From Pseudomonadota bacterium (GTDB lineage: Bacteria > Pseudomonadota > Gammaproteobacteria > Burkholderiales > Nitrosomonadaceae), in the NCBI GenBank assembly GCA_018240285.1, contig JAFEGA010000030.1, positions 1 to 52,633 on the forward strand: a DNA stretch of 52,633 nt. The letters are read 5' to 3'. Positions 7,731 to 17,106 of this stretch are shown piece by piece. Positions within the stretch are counted from its first letter, which is position 1. Every line of letters starts with the position of its first letter. A program made the translations under genes and the position numbers. The notes beneath the pieces were generated by a model. The model made no database searches. It saw nothing but the letters and a program-made list of their open reading frames with translations, and was not told the DNA's origin.

Positions 7731-8472
7731 GTCACGTTTTATATTTGGGATTAGATGGAAAATCTTGTAACCGGTTTGAACTAGCCCGTCTTAACAGTCT
7801 GGCATAGCCAATCTGTCACCTAATACTACACAAGAGCGAAGTTGTTGTGTCTGTGTATGGTACAGAATTATAGAATTCTGCAGTAACAAACGTGTTGATT
7901 CATTTTTTTATGAAATAAGCATAGTGAGGAACAACGCATAGCTATGAGATTTACTATTTTATTGTTTTTGGTATTAGTTTCGGGATGACACGACATTAGG
8001 TTTTAGGAAGCATATAGCTATTACAGTACTATAAAGTTATCCAAGAGTTAATTAGGATAATCGAGAATCCGCCAACAATGGCATCGGTGCAACTTTGCAA
8101 CAAAATAACTATTCCAGAAAATCCAAGCCAACCGCTAGTTTTTACAATAGCAACAAGCAAGTTCATGTTTTTCTATCAACACGGAACAAATGAAAAAACA
8201 TCAGCATTTTCCATATCCATTTCAAGCATCGAAAGTGTGCATTATTCAGATTTCAAAATCGAATAATTATTCATTCGTAATAAATTCAAATACGAATTCT
8301 GTTTAGCAATATGATGAAATCAGGGGATAAGGTCCCTTTGGTGGTTGGGTGCGGGGCAGCATTCCAGGTTTTGCCTTGCATGCCCCTCGCGTCGGTCGGC
8401 ACTTGTCATCCAAGAGAAAAAACGGAAACTTAAGTCCCCATTCTGGATTGAATCATTCTAATTTAAACTTGC
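7731..8472. other. AT-rich stretch without a supported gene
   Basis: An open frame at 8078-8266 (62 aa) shows no family features or good ribosome-binding site. At 7944-7988 a 14-codon frame reads MRFTILLFLVLVSG and then TGA, where a lipoprotein would have its Cys codon. It may be a broken small lipoprotein gene. The interval 8290-8470 contains nothing recognisable. Confidence 0.5.
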
Positions 8473-9618
8473 TTATACTTTTCTGCGACGTGTCATGAAA
8501 CCCAGCAAGCCTAAGCCTGCCAATAGCATGGCGTACGTTTCTGGTTCTGGTACTAGGGGGGGAGGGGTAGTAATGAAAGGGAATACCGTATCGGGGCTAA
8601 ATGAAAGCAAAAATGCTTCGTTGTGGCCGCCATGAGTTCCCCATCCAACTATTTGTCCATTATTGTTGATGGCACGGGGGATAAGATCAGTCCATCCAGA
8701 TGCCACTACGATAGGCAACCATGAAAGTTCGGTTATTCCGCCATTGCTGTAAAGGAAGGCGTGACCATTACCGGAATATCCCACTACCTGTCCGGAATCA
8801 TTAATACCAAGAGCCTCGGCAGTTGTTCCGCCTAGAGTGCCTAAATCGGTTATACCTACACCATTGGGACCTGTGACAAAAGCATGATATTTAAAGTCGT
8901 CAGGCAATCTAAAATACCCCACAACCTGTCCGGAATCATTAATACCTAACGCTTCGCTAAATATTCCGCCGATGCCTAAGTCGGTCATGCCTACACCGTT
9001 GGGTCCTGTGATGAAGGCGTGAAAATTAGAGCCGGGTTTTTGGTAGACTCCCACCACCTGTCCGGAATTATTAATACCTTGAGCCACACTCCACGCCCCG
9101 CCTAGAGTGCCCAAGTCGGTCATACCTACACCATTGGGACCTGTGATGAAGGCGTGATTTATATAGCCAGGTATTTGGAATAATCCCACTACCTGTCCGG
9201 AATCATTAATACCAAGAGCCTCGGCAGTTGTTCCGCCTAGAGTGCCTAAATCGGTCATGCCTACACCATTGGGACCTGTGATGAATGCGTGACGATTATC
9301 GGCAGATCCCGCCACCTGCCCAGAATTATTGATACCCATGCCATAAGTAGATGTTCCATCTAGGGTGCCTAAATCGGTCATGCCTACACCATTAGGTCCT
9401 GTGATGAATGCGTGATATTTAGCACCAATGAAAGTAACTCCCGTTACCTGTCCGTAATCATTGATATCGAAGGCAGCACTGAATGGAATATCTTCAATTC
9501 CACCTAGGGTACCAAGTCCTACAAATGACCAGTCTGCAGTTGCTATTGCTGGCATAGAAGCTGCAGAAACTCCAGCAATAAATACTGTAATACTTTTGAT
9601 TTTTGAAAGTTTATTCAT
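8473..9618 (-). CDS. HAF-repeat PEP-CTERM protein
   Basis: A 381-residue exported protein. Residues 1-28 are a signal peptide (MNKLSKIKSITVFIAG ... ATA). The body contains five near-identical repeats of about 43-45 residues beginning HAFITGPNGVGMTDLG and ending GINDSGQVVG, with degenerate units at both ends; these are HAF repeats. The C-terminus has the full PEP-CTERM sorting signal: VPEPETYAML, a hydrophobic helix (LAGLGLLGF) and a basic end (TRRRKV). Such proteins are cut and anchored or released by an exosortase, usually in exopolysaccharide-producing bacteria. No exosortase is in this window. It lies inside the island, so it is cargo. Confidence 0.9.
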   Translation of the reverse strand: MNKLSKIKSITVFIAGVSAASMPAIATADWSFVGLGTLGGIEDIPFSAAFDINDYGQVTGVTFIGAKYHAFITGPNGVGMTDLGTLDGTSTYGMGINNSGQVAGSADNRHAFITGPNGVGMTDLGTLGGTTAEALGINDSGQVVGLFQIPGYINHAFITGPNGVGMTDLGTLGGAWSVAQGINNSGQVVGVYQKPGSNFHAFITGPNGVGMTDLGIGGIFSEALGINDSGQVVGYFRLPDDFKYHAFVTGPNGVGITDLGTLGGTTAEALGINDSGQVVGYSGNGHAFLYSNGGITELSWLPIVVASGWTDLIPRAINNNGQIVGWGTHGGHNEAFLLSFSPDTVFPFITTPPPLVPEPETYAMLLAGLGLLGFMTRRRKV

Positions 9619-10115
9619 TATTTTTTCCTTATCAATTCACTAGGCAAAACAATCAAATAATTCAGAAAGATATGTTGCGACGTAATTAAGTTACGACTAC
9701 CTATTTTAGACTCAACTAACTCTACTGCATACAGGTCATCAGTCTTCTTTTCAGGAGACATGACTGTTGGTGGTTTTTATTCAATGAGTTATGGTGACTT
9801 ACTTATTTATAAGACATTACTTGGGTGAATACAGGAAAGGGTAATTTCTGAATCTTACTGTTTCTTTGCAGCGTAACTTCTGTGTAACCCCATAACAGAT
9901 TTTCGATTGCAGACATCTTTAAGTTACTGATTTCACGGCGCTGTTGAGAGGAGTCGAACCTTCGACCGACTGATTACGAAACGTAACTTGGAATCCTTGA
10001 TATATATAGATCAATTACTTGCAATGCTTGCTAAAAATAAAAAACTATTTCATGCAATCACAAGTTATGGTGCTTATATCCTAGTTTGGCACAAATTTGA
10101 CACAATTAATTTGGC
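9619..10115. other. Intergenic stretch with a tRNA-Thr fragment
   Basis: This interval lies upstream of the PEP-CTERM gene and downstream of the large ATPase gene. Apart from the tRNA-derived segment at 9937-9983 there is no gene. The 9619-9930 part should hold the promoter of the PEP-CTERM gene; no clear -35/-10 pair was identified. Confidence 0.5.
9937..9983 (-). pseudogene. 3'-half fragment of a tRNA-Thr(CGU)
   Basis: On the minus strand the sequence reads TTCGTAATCAG (anticodon loop with CGT), a variable region, a T-arm with the TTCGACT loop, then CAACAGC as the acceptor 3' strand and GCC at the end. The 5' side of the anticodon stem is not complementary, so the tRNA is cut at the anticodon loop, exactly as in the tRNA-Asn copy at 7611. 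The T-stem has one mismatch. It looks like an attachment-site remnant of another tRNA-targeting element; no intact tRNA-Thr is in the window. Confidence 0.6.
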
Positions 10116-13007
10116 TTATTTTTGAAATTTCACTAGAAATGAACCGCTTGTTATTTTAAGCCAAGCATTGTTCAGCAATGTGTCAGTGTCAGGTTGATCA
10201 TTTTGTGAAGGTAATAAAGACCATCCGCCAATTTCGGAAGATCCTCCAAGAATATCAAGAATGTCATCACAGCGACTTAACATTGTATGCGCCAACTGAT
10301 TATTGCCTGATATTGCGACCATTTTAGAAGTATCTTTTGGGATTACAGTTAGATTCCTGATAATATCTTTTTTTACTGCCCTTTTCTCGTTTGCAGACTG
10401 CCATTTTTCTATGGGCATTATGGATAATGATGCACGATTTTGTAACTGAACAATATCGTTATTGTAATATTGATCTCTTGACAAAATGCTGCGAAACCAA
10501 GCTAAATCATTTTGCAAACCGTTTGCAGTTTTTCTAAAGATGATCGCCTCACCTTCTTGTAAAATTTCAGCTAGTTTTGTATTGTATATTGTTTTTATTG
10601 AAGAATTTGCCAAGAAGAGAGTTGTTATTTTTAACTCATTAAATACGCTTGGTGCTGCAAGAAAGATTCCATTTGAAGTGGCGCAAATAGGTGAAGTAAG
10701 GCCTTTGTAATTAATATCATAGGAATCTATTAAATCAATACTTAGCTGATAAAAATCAACCAATGTTGAAATTGACTGTGCTTTTTTTATCAGACAACTT
10801 AAATGCTTTTCAACTACGTCTTTTGCGATAGTTAAATCAATGTTCATGCGATCAAATGCAATTACACTACGCTGTAAATTAATAGGGCAAGTACCATTTG
10901 GATCAAATATTGCTAAGGAAGGTCGCTTGATCGTAAATTTAGGGCCAGTTCCAATATTTTTATCAGGTATGTTTAATATACTCGGTTGATCAAAATATGC
11001 ACGACCTATCCTAATACCATTTACCGAAACTTCGTCACTTCTCACTATAGTCCATGTAGAGGTTTTAACTTTTACAGCAGCGGCGGCATATCTCCAATAA
11101 ATATCTTTATATGGTTCGGTTTTTGTGAGCCTATTCCAAGAAGAATCAGATGTTCCTGAAAGAGGAGCATGATTGGCTTTATCTGAAATAAACTTTGCAA
11201 AAACTTTACCTTCCCATCTATACTCAACGCGAGGGGATGCTTGAATAAACCAGTCGACTTGATTCCATGAATCTAACAGTATTACATCCTTAGTTTTTTC
11301 TATGTACCTCAAGCTGTATGGCCGGAGCTCATTGATGATATCTGGATCGGATACCCATAATTTTATTGATGTACCTGCTTCTGGACACACACATCGTCGG
11401 AGTTCAATACTCGATTCGTCAATACGTGCTTTAAATTCTAACCCTTCATTATCAGGTTTTAGAAAATGCCGTGTTTTAACTTCTATCTCGTCACCCAACA
11501 TAAACGAAGCGAGCGCACCGATTCCAAATCTCCCGCCTCGCATCACACGCGATTGGCCAAATTCATCCATATGCTGTCGCTTCCACAATTCACTATTACG
11601 AAATGATGCGCCTGCAATGAGAAAATATTCTGTGACAGTTTCAAGTGTCATTCCAACGCCTTTATCGGTTACTGTGATCCATCCAGTTCCATCTTCATTT
11701 TCTTGAATGGTCACAAGCACATCGGGCTCTTCATTGCTTGATCTATTGCTATCTGCAGAATTGTTTGAGTAATCGCAAAGTTCTCGACAAGCATCCACAG
11801 CGTTCTGGATTAACTCTCTTATTCCTACTTCATATTTATAATCATATAGTGGCCCTACTAATAGTTTAAGTAAATCAGGCCCAGATGTATCGAAGCTTGC
11901 TTTTATCGGTATATACGGAACAGTCTGTGAGAATGTTTCGGGTGAATCTAGATTTGAACGGATACGCCTAATAGTCAACCCGAGTCTAGCGAAACTGCCT
12001 CGTCGTCCATACACTTCGCCAATTGTTGCCCAGCTTTCATCCAATTCGCGTTGAATGTCTTTGAACAAAGCCACAAGCCTCAAATAGGTCTTAACTTCAG
12101 TAGGAGTGGCGCTAACAAAAAATACTTCAGGATCATCGTGAGATGATGAGACGCCCTTTACGGCAAAATGGTCTCGCCATGCTTGCCTTGATATTGGGCT
12201 ACGCAGCTCTTTAACACTTAGCAAAGAATTTAGTGCGCGTTCACTCCGGACTTGAATGTAGTCTGCAATTCTTAGTACAGCCATCAAATATGGGCTTTTT
12301 ACATCATGTTGTTCAGGAAGAAGGCCATATTGATCTCTGAGGTATGTGAAAGTACATCTAATCGGCAATCCATGGCTTCGCGCTACAAGTCCGGCGAGAT
12401 TTTTTAAATCTTTATCGAAGCCAGTTAGTTCTAGTCTCTTGGGATTGCGACTCGGTACACCGGCAACCGCTATTTCATGCGCTAATCTTGCATGGTGACG
12501 TCTAATAAACTCACCAATCAGTAAAGAGTCACGTTCTGAAAAATTATCATAGTTTATTTCATCTATAAGGATTGGATCAGTATCACCAAAAATGGCCATA
12601 AGTTTATCTTGGCCAAAACGCCTCGCTTCGGCTATGAATCCATTCCACAATGATGACCAAGGTTGATCATTCATTCCCAAAATTAAAGGTTTTTTAGATT
12701 CATTTATCAATGCTCTAAATCCATCCTGTGTGAGATGCATTCCGCAGTCATGGATTAAGACTGCCATGCACAGGACTGCTACGTCTTGTGCAGTTAATAA
12801 CTCATGACTTTCGTCAGAAATCAAAGATGCGGCTGTATTGAGAACATCGTTAACGTGACGTGGACTGTGATCTGTAAAACCAGGGAAAAATGGCATTCCA
12901 CTTTGTTCGAGCCATGGTTCAAAGCGCTCAAATGTTAAAAGAATATTCGCATTTAGTTCTGTGGCGTTTTTGAGTTTCTCTTTAAATAGGTCAGGTAATT
13001 TGATCAC
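10116..13007 (-). CDS. HD-domain / Hsp90-type ATPase protein, 963 aa
   Basis: Residues about 40-260 resemble an HD metal-dependent phosphohydrolase, with His47 and His51 (TDHSPRHVNDVL), His86-Asp87 (LIHDCGMHL) and His171-His172. Residues about 390-560 form a GHKL (Hsp90/histidine-kinase-type) ATPase: N-box Glu398...Asn402 (ELIQNAVDACREL), G1 box DKGVGM at 448-453, and G2 box GRFGIGALAS at 492-501. The remaining 400 residues are unassigned. No signal peptide or membrane segments are seen, so it should be cytoplasmic. The HD-plus-Hsp90-type layout is one I associate with predicted bacterial conflict (defence) proteins. The gene stands alone inside the island on AT-rich DNA, which fits cargo, but no partner gene is adjacent. 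Confidence 0.75.
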   Translation of the reverse strand: MIKLPDLFKEKLKNATELNANILLTFERFEPWLEQSGMPFFPGFTDHSPRHVNDVLNTAASLISDESHELLTAQDVAVLCMAVLIHDCGMHLTQDGFRALINESKKPLILGMNDQPWSSLWNGFIAEARRFGQDKLMAIFGDTDPILIDEINYDNFSERDSLLIGEFIRRHHARLAHEIAVAGVPSRNPKRLELTGFDKDLKNLAGLVARSHGLPIRCTFTYLRDQYGLLPEQHDVKSPYLMAVLRIADYIQVRSERALNSLLSVKELRSPISRQAWRDHFAVKGVSSSHDDPEVFFVSATPTEVKTYLRLVALFKDIQRELDESWATIGEVYGRRGSFARLGLTIRRIRSNLDSPETFSQTVPYIPIKASFDTSGPDLLKLLVGPLYDYKYEVGIRELIQNAVDACRELCDYSNNSADSNRSSNEEPDVLVTIQENEDGTGWITVTDKGVGMTLETVTEYFLIAGASFRNSELWKRQHMDEFGQSRVMRGGRFGIGALASFMLGDEIEVKTRHFLKPDNEGLEFKARIDESSIELRRCVCPEAGTSIKLWVSDPDIINELRPYSLRYIEKTKDVILLDSWNQVDWFIQASPRVEYRWEGKVFAKFISDKANHAPLSGTSDSSWNRLTKTEPYKDIYWRYAAAAVKVKTSTWTIVRSDEVSVNGIRIGRAYFDQPSILNIPDKNIGTGPKFTIKRPSLAIFDPNGTCPINLQRSVIAFDRMNIDLTIAKDVVEKHLSCLIKKAQSISTLVDFYQLSIDLIDSYDINYKGLTSPICATSNGIFLAAPSVFNELKITTLFLANSSIKTIYNTKLAEILQEGEAIIFRKTANGLQNDLAWFRSILSRDQYYNNDIVQLQNRASLSIMPIEKWQSANEKRAVKKDIIRNLTVIPKDTSKMVAISGNNQLAHTMLSRCDDILDILGGSSEIGGWSLLPSQNDQPDTDTLLNNAWLKITSGSFLVKFQK

Positions 13008-13271
13008 TGATTAGTCCTGCAGATTCATCTTTTGTCAAGTAGAGGGGGCGCTAAAATCGCGCTTTATTGTGCAAGCATCATTACTAATGTGCAACAGATG
13101 CTTGATTCTTTTTTGTTAGTCGGCACTCTACCAATAAGAATTAGTATTAGTTCACTTCAAAAAAAGAAGCAGAATTCTGCTATCCATCCGTTGTAATCTT
13201 TTCTCTGAAAATATCTATTTATCTAATTATATTATTTTACTTATTTTGTATACTAAATAAAGATATAACTC

Positions 13272-14099
13272 ATGAATAAAACACATTATACGGACGGTAT
13301 TACTGCTGAAAACCTGAGAGCCTTTATCGAAGTATGGGCACAACTCATGCCCGGAATTGGGGAGGTTATGCAATTAATCATAGACAGTAATGATCGGCTA
13401 TTTGATGGAGATAACGATTCATTCAGCTGGTGCCATTTATATGAGTTACCCATTAAAGAACATGTTAGTTTTAACTTTCCAGGTCTTCTTCCAGAACAGC
13501 AGGTTATTGATTGGCGCAGGCAGATTGCAGAATCACCTGGAAAAATAGCTGCCTTGCCATGTGTTATTGAGCAAATCAATGGTCATTTCGATGCAAGAGA
13601 GATTCCTACCATGGAAGACATCGAAGCGTTACGCCCATTTCTTCCCGCCATTTGCGCTTACTTTTATTCAATGCAGTATTCCTTATATTGCATTCTTTAT
13701 TATGGCTGTTTCCTGAATGAACTGATTGAGCGCGTTCGAGCTGGCGATGATGAAGCATTATTCGATGCTATGCGCGTTGATCCAACAGTAATTGGGTGCC
13801 CATCCGTAATTGAGAGAATCAGCAAAGCAAGACGGATGCAAGATAGCGATTTTCTTAATGAACTCAAGAAAACTGAAAGTGGAGTTAATGTAAAACTTAA
13901 GCAAGCTAACTATCAAAAAATACGTTTAATTCTTAAAGTGCTTTCCGAAGCAGGCGCAACACGCCTATCAAACAAGCAACTCTATCAGCTATTTGTTGAA
14001 GAACTTGATCGCTATACAGCCAATTCTGCAGGGGGTGGAGTTGAAAAATCATTGCGTAAATTCGCTGATACCTACATGAAGAAAAATGCAACCACTTAA
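13272..14099 (+). CDS. Hypothetical protein, 275 aa, island module A
   Basis: The protein is soluble and acidic at its centre, with no recognised domain. The start MNKTHYTDGITAENLRAF is followed by predicted helices. A short hydrophobic/aromatic run (AICAYFYSMQYSLYCILYYGCFL) is present near residues 120-145. The C-terminal 80 residues are basic and helical (KLKQANYQKIRLILKVLSE). It is the first gene of the plus-strand set that continues with the Rep-like protein, a helix-turn-helix protein and the integrase. A role in replication, regulation or maintenance of that element is possible but not shown. Confidence 0.6.
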   Translation: MNKTHYTDGITAENLRAFIEVWAQLMPGIGEVMQLIIDSNDRLFDGDNDSFSWCHLYELPIKEHVSFNFPGLLPEQQVIDWRRQIAESPGKIAALPCVIEQINGHFDAREIPTMEDIEALRPFLPAICAYFYSMQYSLYCILYYGCFLNELIERVRAGDDEALFDAMRVDPTVIGCPSVIERISKARRMQDSDFLNELKKTESGVNVKLKQANYQKIRLILKVLSEAGATRLSNKQLYQLFVEELDRYTANSAGGGVEKSLRKFADTYMKKNATT

Positions 14100-14204
14100 A
14101 AACTCATTTTTTGGGTGGAATACAAATCTTGAGTTGATATACAAAATCTCTATCCGTTGCGATGAAGCAATTTTTGCATGATCGCCGTGGATACGAGGTT
14201 TATC

Positions 14205-15587
14205 ATGAAAGAAGAAAGTGATGTTTCACCTGAAGCTATAACATCTAATAAAATCGAAGCCGCCGAGCCAACGCAGAAGACGACGAGCTTCAGCGAGGAG
14301 GATGGCTGCGAGGGCGAGGTGGAAAAGGAATTGATGGATGCATTGCATCTGTCTGAATCAACCTCAGAGGGTACGCTCCCTAGTAACACAGTACCCAATA
14401 ACTGCAATACTGAGTATTTCAAGCTTATAAGATTTGGGGTTGATAGTTTATATTTATCCTATCCAGGTGAATTATTACCGGTGGTGGATGACAAGCTAAA
14501 AGAACTCAAGCAAATCGCACAATCACCAGAACCTTTTGAGCAAGTCAAAGCACAATATCCCATTAATGGTCATATCTTCGAAGTCAAAGACAAGGGAGCG
14601 AGATTATTTCCCTATATTCTGGAAGATAATGCCTTCCGTATTCAGCTATCCCGTAGCCAGTCGGTTCCATTAGCTTATGTAAAGATTTCCAGCGAGTATC
14701 TGACCCATATGGGTTCCGTGGCGGCAGAGAAAGCGCTAAAAGCTATCCTGGATCAATTTGGAGTGGTTCATGAATCTGCTAACGTCAGCCGCATTGATCT
14801 GTTTGTAGATTTTGTCAGTTCAGAGAATATGGAAAGCTGGGATCGTCATGCCTGGGTAACGCGCGCTTCTGCGATTAATACCTATTCTATCGAGCGAGCC
14901 TTCTCCGGCTGGGTCATTGGGGCGGGTGGTGTCATTAGTTGCCGCCTGTATGACAAAACACTGGAAATAGAAAAACAATCGAAGAAATTCTATCTGCATG
15001 AGTTATGGAAGAAAGCCGGATGGAATGGTAAAGATAAAGTCTGGCGGCTTGAGTTCCAATTAAATCGAGAAGTATTGACCCAGAAAGGACTCGGAAAGCT
15101 GACTGAGGTGCTTGAAAACCTCAACGGCCTATGGAGTTATGCCACAACAGAATGGTTACGCTTAACCCTGCCGAATGAGGATGATCAAACCCGTTCACGC
15201 TGGCCGATTCATCCGCTATGGGGTTATCTGTCCTCTATCGACTGGGAAACCAATGGCGGCCCTTTATCATCTCGTTTCAGCGTTGCGCGTGTGCCTAGCA
15301 ATGATTGGCTTTGCAAAATCGGGCTCAGCACGCTGATTTCATTTATGGCTTGCAAAGGGATCAAGGATTTTGATTCGGGCATTCAGGCCTTTAAGGATGC
15401 GCTTTATATTTATCATGAACGAAAAAGCTTTAATTTAGGGATGATTTTTGATGATTACATCCAGGAAAAGCTAGCCATAAAAACGCGTCAGTTCAATACT
15501 TTCCTGAATCGTTCTATCGAAGCTGAAGAACAAGCTAGTATAAATAAATATGCGGCTGAGTATCGGAAACAGTCAGACGGCGAATAA
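14205..15587 (+). CDS. Rep-type replication initiation factor, module A
   Basis: The start at 14205 has GAGG six bases upstream; an ATG at 14178 is the alternative. The 460-residue protein has an acidic, low-complexity first 70 residues. The rest resembles the replication initiation factor family (pT181-type Rep/MobT-like), with motifs VSRIDLFVDF, ISCRLYDKTLEIEKQ and VWRLEFQLNRE in order, then DQTRSRWPIHPLWGYL. The same motif order occurs in the gene at 20670-21752, so the two are homologues. Such proteins nick and initiate rolling-circle replication of plasmids, phages or excised integrative elements. The gene ends 2 bp before the helix-turn-helix gene, suggesting co-transcription. Confidence 0.75.
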   Translation: MKEESDVSPEAITSNKIEAAEPTQKTTSFSEEDGCEGEVEKELMDALHLSESTSEGTLPSNTVPNNCNTEYFKLIRFGVDSLYLSYPGELLPVVDDKLKELKQIAQSPEPFEQVKAQYPINGHIFEVKDKGARLFPYILEDNAFRIQLSRSQSVPLAYVKISSEYLTHMGSVAAEKALKAILDQFGVVHESANVSRIDLFVDFVSSENMESWDRHAWVTRASAINTYSIERAFSGWVIGAGGVISCRLYDKTLEIEKQSKKFYLHELWKKAGWNGKDKVWRLEFQLNREVLTQKGLGKLTEVLENLNGLWSYATTEWLRLTLPNEDDQTRSRWPIHPLWGYLSSIDWETNGGPLSSRFSVARVPSNDWLCKIGLSTLISFMACKGIKDFDSGIQAFKDALYIYHERKSFNLGMIFDDYIQEKLAIKTRQFNTFLNRSIEAEEQASINKYAAEYRKQSDGE

Positions 15588-15589
15588 TA

Positions 15590-15937
15590 ATGGATGAAAT
15601 TAGCCTACCCTTGCCTGCAATCCGATGCTTATCCAAAGAAGAAGCGGCGCAATATCTCGGTATCGGTGTCACATTGCTTGCGGAATTGGAGATTCCCTAT
15701 CTCAAGCTAGGCCGCCGCAGTCTTTACGACAGGGTTGACCTGGATGCCTGGATAGAAGAATATAAGCAAGGCGAGCACGGGCGGGCTAAGAAGGAGGCAA
15801 CATGGCCCAAACCCAAGAAGGTGTCTACCGGAGACAAGATTCCCGCTTCTGGTGGATTGCAACAACGCTCCCAAACGGCAAAAGAATACGCCAAAGTGCT
15901 GGGACTGAAAACCGACAAGATGCCGAGGCACTGCTAG
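15590..15937 (+). CDS. Helix-turn-helix (excisionase-type) protein, 115 aa
   Basis: Residues about 12-60 (LSKEEAAQYLGIGVTLL ... KLGRRSLYDRVDLDAWIEEY) are a MerR-like helix-turn-helix of the excisionase/AlpA class. This domain often accompanies a tyrosine integrase and controls excision direction or integrase expression. The C-terminal 50 residues are basic and low in structure. Its last 136 bp overlap the start of the integrase gene in another frame, which is unusual; the functional protein may need only the first 70 residues. Confidence 0.75.
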   Translation: MDEISLPLPAIRCLSKEEAAQYLGIGVTLLAELEIPYLKLGRRSLYDRVDLDAWIEEYKQGEHGRAKKEATWPKPKKVSTGDKIPASGGLQQRSQTAKEYAKVLGLKTDKMPRHC

Positions 15938-16890
15938 CCAAAATCCGGCTGGAAGCATTTCGAGAACATCATTTCGGCATTAAACCCCAGCGCTCATGGC
16001 AAGAAGCCGTGGTACGGTATCTCACAATCAAAGCGAGTTTGCGTAGTTTTCGGGATGTAAACCGGATTTGCCGGATGCTTGATCCCTATTTGGGAAGTCT
16101 CACATTGAATCAAATTAACGGTGACGTGATTTGGTCAGTAGTACAGGGACAACTCAAGAAGGGCAATACACCGGCAACGGTGAATCGTTATCTGGCCTTG
16201 ATTCGCAATTTGCTGAAAATGGCACGCGATGAATGGCAGTGGATTGATAGCATCCCTAAAATTCGCTTATTGCCTGGCGAAGTGGAACGGGATCGGTGGT
16301 TGACTCGAGAGGAAGCAGATCGTTTGATTGCGGCTGCACCTGAACATCTGGCAGCCTTGATCCGGTTTGCACTGGCAACAGGTTGCCGGGCGCGTGAGAT
16401 TACCGGTTTGGAGTGGAATCGAGTCGATTTAGATCGACGCACTGCATGGTTGAATCGCACTAAAAATGGCACACCGAGAGGTGTTCCGTTAAATGCGGAT
16501 GCAGTGATAGTTTTACAGGAACAAATGGGTAAGCATGAGCAGTTTTGTTTTACTTATCGCAATCAGCCGATTCTTTGGGATTTAACCAATACGGCTTGGG
16601 TGAATGCGGTTAAGAAAGCAGGGCTGGAAGATTTTCGGTTTCATGATTTGCGGCATACCTGGGCTTCATGGCATCGGCAGGCTGGAACGAGCTGTGATGA
16701 ATTGAAAGACTTAGGCGGCTGGAAGTCACGCAATATGGTGGATCGTTATGCCAAGTTTGCGACTGAGAATCTAGCGTTTGCAGCGTCAAGAATTGAGACA
16801 GGAAAGGACGGAAAAGTAATTCCGCTGTCACGTTTCTGTCACGCTAAAGAAGCTAACCAGAGCTTTAAACCAGCTAACTCTTTGAGTTAA
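15802..16890 (+). CDS. Tyrosine-type site-specific integrase
   Basis: The 362-residue protein has an N-terminal arm-binding region (GVYRRQDSRFWWIATTLPNGKRIRQS in shorter form: WWIATTLPNGKRIR), a core-binding SAM-like domain (about 65-150) and the catalytic domain (about 165-325). Catalytic residues are Arg196 (GCRAREITGL), Lys221, His281 and Arg284 (FHDLRHTW), Trp307 (LGGWKS) and Tyr316 (MVDRYAKFA). The start at 15802 has a strong AAGGAGG. It lies within the preceding helix-turn-helix gene. This is the kind of integrase that usually targets tRNA 3' ends with cores of tens of base pairs, so it is a good candidate for the tRNA-Asn insertion even though it is 6.8 kb from that site. Confidence 0.93.
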   Translation: MAQTQEGVYRRQDSRFWWIATTLPNGKRIRQSAGTENRQDAEALLAKIRLEAFREHHFGIKPQRSWQEAVVRYLTIKASLRSFRDVNRICRMLDPYLGSLTLNQINGDVIWSVVQGQLKKGNTPATVNRYLALIRNLLKMARDEWQWIDSIPKIRLLPGEVERDRWLTREEADRLIAAAPEHLAALIRFALATGCRAREITGLEWNRVDLDRRTAWLNRTKNGTPRGVPLNADAVIVLQEQMGKHEQFCFTYRNQPILWDLTNTAWVNAVKKAGLEDFRFHDLRHTWASWHRQAGTSCDELKDLGGWKSRNMVDRYAKFATENLAFAASRIETGKDGKVIPLSRFCHAKEANQSFKPANSLS

Positions 16891-16966
16891 TTGGCTCACC
16901 AAAACGGATAAAACTGGTAACTGGATTATTAAGATTTTAGTTTGACATTCTATTCAGTGTACATAT

Positions 16967-17089
16967 ATGTAACGCTCAAATTGAGGGGCTGGTCAACCGC
17001 AAAGATTGGCCGTGGCCAGCGAGAGCTCGATAACCACAGGCCGGGAAGTGAACGCTTATCGACCAGTCTCTCTCGAATGCAGGTTAAGT
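16967..17089 (-). other. attC-like recombination site 3 (123 bp)
   Basis: On the minus strand it opens with ACTTAAC (fits RYYYAAC) and closes with GTTACAT (GTTRRRY with one deviation). Inside, TTCGAGAGAGACTGGTC near the start pairs with GACCAGCCCCTCAA near the end, the arrangement of L'' and L'. The close CCCCTCAATTTGAGCGTTAC is typical of attC L'-R' ends. A central GGCC.GTGG/CCACGGCC stem fills the middle. It begins 18 bp beyond the stop of the 491-aa gene. Confidence 0.65.
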
Positions 17090-17106
17090 TTCTCCGCGAC
17101 GGAAGG

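Noticed and set aside
8078..8266. 62-codon frame in the island
   Set aside because: No ribosome-binding site, no recognisable features, and AT-rich flanks full of stops in other frames; chance cannot be excluded.
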